From the NCBI RefSeq assembly GCF_039641995.1, contig NZ_CP087714.1, forward strand, positions 1,740,328 through 1,804,327: a stretch of 64,000 bases of DNA, in the 5' to 3' direction. Below the pieces are notes generated by a model, which worked only from the letters and a program-made list of their open reading frames with translations, searched no databases and had not been told where the DNA came from. Positions 60,345-64,000 of this stretch are shown piece by piece. The stretch comes from Geoglobus acetivorans. GTDB lineage: Archaea > Halobacteriota > Archaeoglobi > Archaeoglobales > Archaeoglobaceae. Both the position numbers and the translations under genes were made by a program. Positions within the stretch are counted from its first letter, which is position 1. Each line of letters starts with the position of its first letter.

Positions 60345-61526
60345 TCAATACTTCCTGAAGACTATCGCATCACCCTGAGCCATCCCTGCACAGAGCGTAA
60401 CCACCCCGTATTCTTCATTTCTTCTAAGCATCTCGTGCATGAGCGTTACAACAAGTCTTGCCCCCGTCGCCCCAATCGGATGACCGAGAGCTACAGCTCC
60501 ACCATTGACATTCACCCTGTCAAGGTCAATATTCAGCAGATACTTGGCAGAAATGAGAGTTACTGCCGCAAAAGCCTCGTTGATCTCCCACAGGCCGATA
60601 TCGTCTTTGGTAACTCCAGCTTTCTCAAGGGCAATCTCCGCTGCATACGCCGGAACGGTTGCGATGTACTTTGGATCTCTTGAAGCCTGTCCGTGTGCAA
60701 GAACCTCAAGTTTTGGCTCTATTCCAAGCTCTTTCGCCTTTTCTTCGCTCATTAAAACGACAGCAGCTGCACCATCACTTGTGTTGGGTGCGTTGGCTGC
60801 AGTAATCTTGCCATCCGGTCTGAAAACTGGTTTAAGACTCTTTATTTTTTCAAGAGTTGTATCTCTTCTCGGGTTCTCGTCCGTATCAACAACTTTTTCG
60901 CCTTTTTTCTCCTTAATCGTAACGGGAATAATCTCCTCTTTGAATTTGCCCTCATCAATCGCCTTTATCGCCTTCATGTGACTGTGATATGACCATTCGT
61001 CCATCTCATCTCTGCTGACACCAAACTCGTCTGCGACATCTTCTGTATTTTCTGCCATGTGCTGGTTGTATATCGGGTCCCAGAGACCGTCATGCACCAT
61101 GAGATCAACAAGGGTATCGTTGAACATCCTGTAGCCCCATCTCGCCTTCATAAGGGCATAGGGGACATTGCTCATGCTCTCCATGCCACCAGCAACGACT
61201 ATCTCAGCTTCACCCATCTGAATCATGAGGTGTCCGAGAGCCACGGCTTTGAGCCCGGAGGTGCAGACCTTGTTGATCTGATAGGCAGGGGCCGTATTCG
61301 GAAGACCTGCCCTGAGCGCAGCATGCCTTGCCGTGTTCTGCCCGCATCCGGCTGTAACCACATGACCCATAATGACCTCGTCAACGTCCTCTGGCTTTAT
61401 TCCGGCCCTTTCAATGGCCTCTCTTATCACTATGCTACCGAGTTCAACGGCAGAAACGTCTTTTAAGCCTCCTCCAAATCTCCCTATTGGAGTTCTGACA
61501 CCACTGACGATAACCGTTCTTGTCAT
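60345..61526 (-). CDS. Acetyl-CoA C-acetyltransferase (thiolase)
   Basis: A 393-residue bacterial-type thiolase, unlike the DUF35-linked ones in the window: Cys 88 (NKVCTSG), NEAFA, GHPIGATGAR and CAGMAQGDA. It is the first gene of the operon; the ATG at 61526 follows GGTGAT, and an upstream frame extension crosses the promoter. It thiolyses or condenses short-chain acyl-CoA. Confidence 0.94.
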   Translation of the reverse strand: MTRTVIVSGVRTPIGRFGGGLKDVSAVELGSIVIREAIERAGIKPEDVDEVIMGHVVTAGCGQNTARHAALRAGLPNTAPAYQINKVCTSGLKAVALGHLMIQMGEAEIVVAGGMESMSNVPYALMKARWGYRMFNDTLVDLMVHDGLWDPIYNQHMAENTEDVADEFGVSRDEMDEWSYHSHMKAIKAIDEGKFKEEIIPVTIKEKKGEKVVDTDENPRRDTTLEKIKSLKPVFRPDGKITAANAPNTSDGAAAVVLMSEEKAKELGIEPKLEVLAHGQASRDPKYIATVPAYAAEIALEKAGVTKDDIGLWEINEAFAAVTLISAKYLLNIDLDRVNVNGGAVALGHPIGATGARLVVTLMHEMLRRNEEYGVVTLCAGMAQGDAIVFRKY

Positions 61527-61540
61527 TTTATCACCAAAAA

Positions 61541-61568
61541 TTAACGTAATTGTTAAGTTAATAATATT
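61541..61568 (-). promoter_or_regulatory. Promoter and possible operator of the thiolase operon
   Basis: On the minus strand AAAATATTATTAAC is a likely TATA box. Downstream of it, near the transcript start, is an inverted repeat TTAAC-GTAATT-GTTAA (61541-61556). This position suits a repressor. Confidence 0.45.
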
Positions 61569-61628
61569 TTCCCTTTTGGCGATGATTAATTGAATGGATT
61601 GGTTTGCCGGGAGTAACAAAAAATAATG

Positions 61629-61640
61629 AGGTTTTTATAG
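61629..61640 (+). promoter_or_regulatory. TATA box deciding the racemase start
   Basis: AGGTTTTTATAG lies about 27 bp before the ATG at 61663, which would make that ATG the first base of the transcript. An earlier in-frame TTG (61645) would not be transcribed. Confidence 0.45.
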
Positions 61641-61662
61641 GACATTGATCCTCGAAACCCTC

Positions 61663-62655
61663 ATGCTTGGGGGAATGGCCGTAATCGAACTTGCGTATTA
61701 CTATCCCGGTCCGTTCTGCTGCAAAATTCTTTCGGACTTGGGTGCGAGGGTGGTGAAAATAGAACCACCATCAGGAGATCCCATGAGATACCGGCCCGAA
61801 ATATTTGCAGGGATAAATGCAGGGAAGGAACTGCTCAGAATTGACCTGAAAACGGAAGAGGGCAGAGACGAATTCTACCGCCTTGTTGAGGGTGCCGATG
61901 TTGTGGTCGAGGGTTTCAGACCGGGGGTTGCAAAAAAGCTTGGCGTTGACTACGAAACCCTGAGCAAAATCAACGAGGGACTGATTTACTGTTCGATTAC
62001 GGGCTTTGGTCAGAACTCAGAAATAACAAGGCCAGTTCACGACATCAATGTTCTCGCCATGGCAGGGATTTGTGAGGTGTCAGGACTGGCGGAGAACACC
62101 CCAAAAGACCCAAATGTCCAGTTCTCGGACTACACTTCGTCCGTGATGGCTGCAATTTCAATTCTGTCTGCATACATCAGGAAGATGAGGACTGGAAGAG
62201 GTGCCTATATCGATGTTAACATGTACGATTCGGCTCTGTTTTCAGTGCCTCTGCACGCTTTCAGAGCTGCGAATGGCAAGCCCCACCTCAGGGACTTCTA
62301 CGACAATCCCGGATACAGAATTTACAGGGCGAAGGGCTGCCACGTGTCCATAGGGATTCTGGATGAGCCAGTGTTCTGGGAGAGATTTTGCAGGAGGCTT
62401 GGTCTCGATGAGTTTGCAGAGGTTGGGTTTGAGGAAAGGCTTGCAAGAGCTGATGAAATTGAAAAGCGGGTTGCTGAAAGGCTGTCTGACATGAACAAAA
62501 GGGAAATCGAAGACCTCTTTGGAGAGGACATACCTTACGGCATAATTGAACCTCTGGAAAGGTCAGTTTCAGACTTCGATTTTCTCAGAGAGGTTGAGTT
62601 TGAGAACACCAAAGTGAAAACCTTCAGTTTTCCGGTCAGGTTTCACCTGAGATAA
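61663..62655 (+). CDS. Alpha-methylacyl-CoA racemase-like (CoA-transferase family III)
   Basis: A 330-residue CaiB/Frc-family protein. VHDINVLAMAG puts His 126 followed by Asp 127, and Asp 156 falls in NVQFSDYTSS; these match the His 126/Asp 156 pair of the mycobacterial racemase MCR. Glu 235 in LDEPVFW stands where a third catalytic Glu is expected. It should epimerise 2-methylacyl-CoA rather than transfer CoA. It is shorter than most family members, lacking C-terminal parts. This numbering depends on the 61663 start. Confidence 0.78.
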   Translation: MLGGMAVIELAYYYPGPFCCKILSDLGARVVKIEPPSGDPMRYRPEIFAGINAGKELLRIDLKTEEGRDEFYRLVEGADVVVEGFRPGVAKKLGVDYETLSKINEGLIYCSITGFGQNSEITRPVHDINVLAMAGICEVSGLAENTPKDPNVQFSDYTSSVMAAISILSAYIRKMRTGRGAYIDVNMYDSALFSVPLHAFRAANGKPHLRDFYDNPGYRIYRAKGCHVSIGILDEPVFWERFCRRLGLDEFAEVGFEERLARADEIEKRVAERLSDMNKREIEDLFGEDIPYGIIEPLERSVSDFDFLREVEFENTKVKTFSFPVRFHLR

Positions 62656-62686
62656 ATTTATTTTCCTTATTTGAATTCTGACACCT

Positions 62687-63202
62687 GTGGAGGTATATGT
62701 TCTCAGACTCGGTCACAGGCCGGAGAGAGATAAGAGAATCTCTACTCACGTAGCCCTGACAGCCAGAGCATTTGGAGCGAGAGGCATTTACTTTGACACC
62801 AGTGACACGAGGCTCTTTGAAAGCGTGAGGGATGTTGTTGACCGCTGGGGTGGAGAATTCTTCATCGAGCGTGCAGAATCATGGAAAAGCCTGATTAAGA
62901 ACTTTGAGGGAGTGAAGGTCCATCTGACCATGTACGGCCTGCCCCTTCCGGATAAACTCCACGAGATCAGGAATGCAGATAAAATTCTGGTAATCGTTGG
63001 AGCGGAGAAAGTGCCGCCGGAGGTTTACGAGCTTTCGGACTACAACATAGCCATAGGCAACCAGCCACACAGTGAAGTTGCGGCTCTTGCGATCTTTCTT
63101 GACCGTGTTCTCGAAGGACATGTGTTCAATGCAGAGTTCGAGGATGCCAGGCTCAGGGTTATTCCGTCGGAGAGGGGTAAAAAGATAATCGAGAACGACT
63201 GA
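62687..63202 (+). CDS. trm56: tRNA (cytidine(56)-2'-O)-methyltransferase, archaeal Trm56
   Basis: A 171-residue SPOUT-type methylase with [20 protein letters not shown] at its start, LTMYGLP in the middle and [18 protein letters not shown] at the knot. It methylates C56 of archaeal tRNAs. GTG start 30 bp after the racemase gene. A TATA-like AAATTTATTTTCC lies about 27 bp before the GTG. Confidence 0.9.
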   Translation: MEVYVLRLGHRPERDKRISTHVALTARAFGARGIYFDTSDTRLFESVRDVVDRWGGEFFIERAESWKSLIKNFEGVKVHLTMYGLPLPDKLHEIRNADKILVIVGAEKVPPEVYELSDYNIAIGNQPHSEVAALAIFLDRVLEGHVFNAEFEDARLRVIPSERGKKIIEND

Positions 63203-63261
63203 CAGTTTGTATTAACAGTGTTAAATCGATAGGTATTTATTTTTTAAGTCTTCAGTTATTT

Positions 63262-63945
63262 GTGGTGAATGGCTCTGAATACATAGTTCAGGGATTATCA
63301 CTTTTGGTCGTGTCAAGTGTAGCGCTGAACCTTGTGCTTCAGAATGAATCCAGAGATATACTTGACTCGAAGGTGAGGCTGTCATACATAATGTCTATAT
63401 TTGTTTTCGCATCGCTTCTCTTCACCTGGATTTCAGGATTCCTTTATTACATGCTGTGGACAAATACCACCAGATTTCTTATGGATCTTTCAGCATTCAT
63501 ATTCTGGGCAGTGATGGTCTCGGCAAACCTGTACATCATCAAGGTTCTTGTAATGGAGAGCGGGGTCTTGCCAAGGATGCAAAAAGAGTTCTTTGACGTC
63601 GTTCTTTACTTCATCGTCCTGTGGTTGCTCACGAGTCACCTGGGCTTCATCTCTTACGGACTGCTCACAACACTTTCAACCACAGCCTCGATTATAGGAG
63701 TTTATTTTGTCCTGGTGCTTGGAAAGTACTATAACCACAAGGACCTGTTCATAGTCCCGCTTGAGATTCACATCTTTTATCTGATGTCGGTTCTCGCCTC
63801 CATCTCCATGGGACTCCTGCTTCTGGGCAGGGTGTACAACTACCGCTCTTACCTGTTTTTTGCAATTCTCATATACGTCTTTCTCATATACGGAGTCGGT
63901 AAGATTGCCATTGAGCTGAGAAAATATCTGTCCAAAATAAGCTAA
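63262..63945 (+). CDS. Hypothetical seven-TM membrane protein
   Basis: A 227-residue protein with about seven membrane helices, no motif that I recognise. Starts with GTG (63262 or 63265) behind a TATA-like TTATTTTTTAAG. Its layout resembles membrane sensor domains, but no output domain follows. Confidence 0.65.
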   Translation: MVNGSEYIVQGLSLLVVSSVALNLVLQNESRDILDSKVRLSYIMSIFVFASLLFTWISGFLYYMLWTNTTRFLMDLSAFIFWAVMVSANLYIIKVLVMESGVLPRMQKEFFDVVLYFIVLWLLTSHLGFISYGLLTTLSTTASIIGVYFVLVLGKYYNHKDLFIVPLEIHIFYLMSVLASISMGLLLLGRVYNYRSYLFFAILIYVFLIYGVGKIAIELRKYLSKIS

Positions 63946-63949
63946 TTTT

Positions 63950-64000
63950 TTAAACTTCTGCTGTTTCCTCCACCTGTATGCCGTCAATAATGGTGGGTGG
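63950..64000 (-). CDS. Possible 3' end of a minus-strand gene (partial)
   Basis: The minus strand reads PPTIIDGIQVEETAEV and then TAA at 63950-63952. It is plausible as a protein C-terminus but too short to identify. The plus-strand ATG at 63979 is the alternative. Confidence 0.35.
   Translation of the reverse strand, partial: PPTIIDGIQVEETAEV

Overview
The window looks like chromosomal DNA of an anaerobic, probably hyperthermophilic archaeon of the Archaeoglobales (Ferroglobus/Geoglobus/Archaeoglobus type). This is inferred from family content: an archaeal family B DNA polymerase with a C-terminal PCNA-binding peptide, Trm56-type tRNA methylase, ADP-forming acyl-CoA synthetase, indolepyruvate:ferredoxin oxidoreductase, an AOR-type tungsten enzyme, leaderless genes behind TATA boxes, and a 30-bp CRISPR repeat of the kind known from Archaeoglobus. 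No rRNA or tRNA gene was found.

Layout. 1-5.9 kb: the 3' part of a NuoG-like iron-sulfur protein, then thiolase, DUF35, enoyl-CoA hydratase, 3-hydroxyacyl-CoA dehydrogenase and MaoC hydratase on the plus strand, facing a BamA/Oah-like ring-hydrolase homologue with an added zinc ribbon. 5.9-10.8 kb (minus): acyl-CoA ligase, two subunits of the benzoyl-CoA reductase/2-hydroxyacyl-CoA dehydratase family, and their ATP-dependent activator. 11-16.2 kb: a Liv-type ABC importer split into divergent halves, plus a CBS protein. 16.2-22.5 kb: SDR, zinc ribbon, AOR, polyferredoxin, a MoaD-methyltransferase fusion, phenylacetate-CoA ligase and an isochorismatase-type hydrolase. 22.6-32 kb: ketopantoate-reductase family protein, AcdB/AcdA on opposite strands, a DUF35/thiolase/HAD-ECH fusion/IorB operon, and IorA. 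Together these look like machinery to import, activate, reduce, open and beta-oxidise aromatic or other organic acids, with aromatic amino-acid catabolism feeding in through Ior, Acd and AOR.

32-37.6 kb holds an amidohydrolase, PyrD, two-component sodium symporter and hypothetical genes. 37.77-38.44 kb is a 10-repeat CRISPR array with no cas genes nearby. 39-41.2 kb has a membrane protein, a Cys-cluster protein and an unusual asparagine-synthase-like protein. 41.5-46.1 kb is a complete methylmalonyl-CoA module (mutase small and large subunits, epimerase, carboxyltransferase, small subunit, biotin carrier). 46.1-54.4 kb is housekeeping: a DUF445 protein whose only plausible start is CTG, CobT, PolB, PadR operon, NTPase and a radical SAM protein. 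54.6-58.2 kb is an AT-rich accessory patch with a DUF1724-type regulator, a truncated UbiA, and a cluster of secreted/membrane proteins with a frameshifted remnant. 58.3-61.5 kb (minus) is a thiolase/acyl-CoA dehydrogenase/hydroxyacyl-CoA dehydrogenase operon, followed by a racemase, Trm56 and a membrane protein.

The most interesting signals are: the ring-reduction-like cluster with a single ATPase and a zinc-ribbon Oah homologue; a bipartite upstream element (TTTACGAATTA, then TTTACA 31-33 bp on) found three times next to catabolic genes; the MoaD-methyltransferase fusion beside the AOR; and the AT-rich secreted/membrane cluster.
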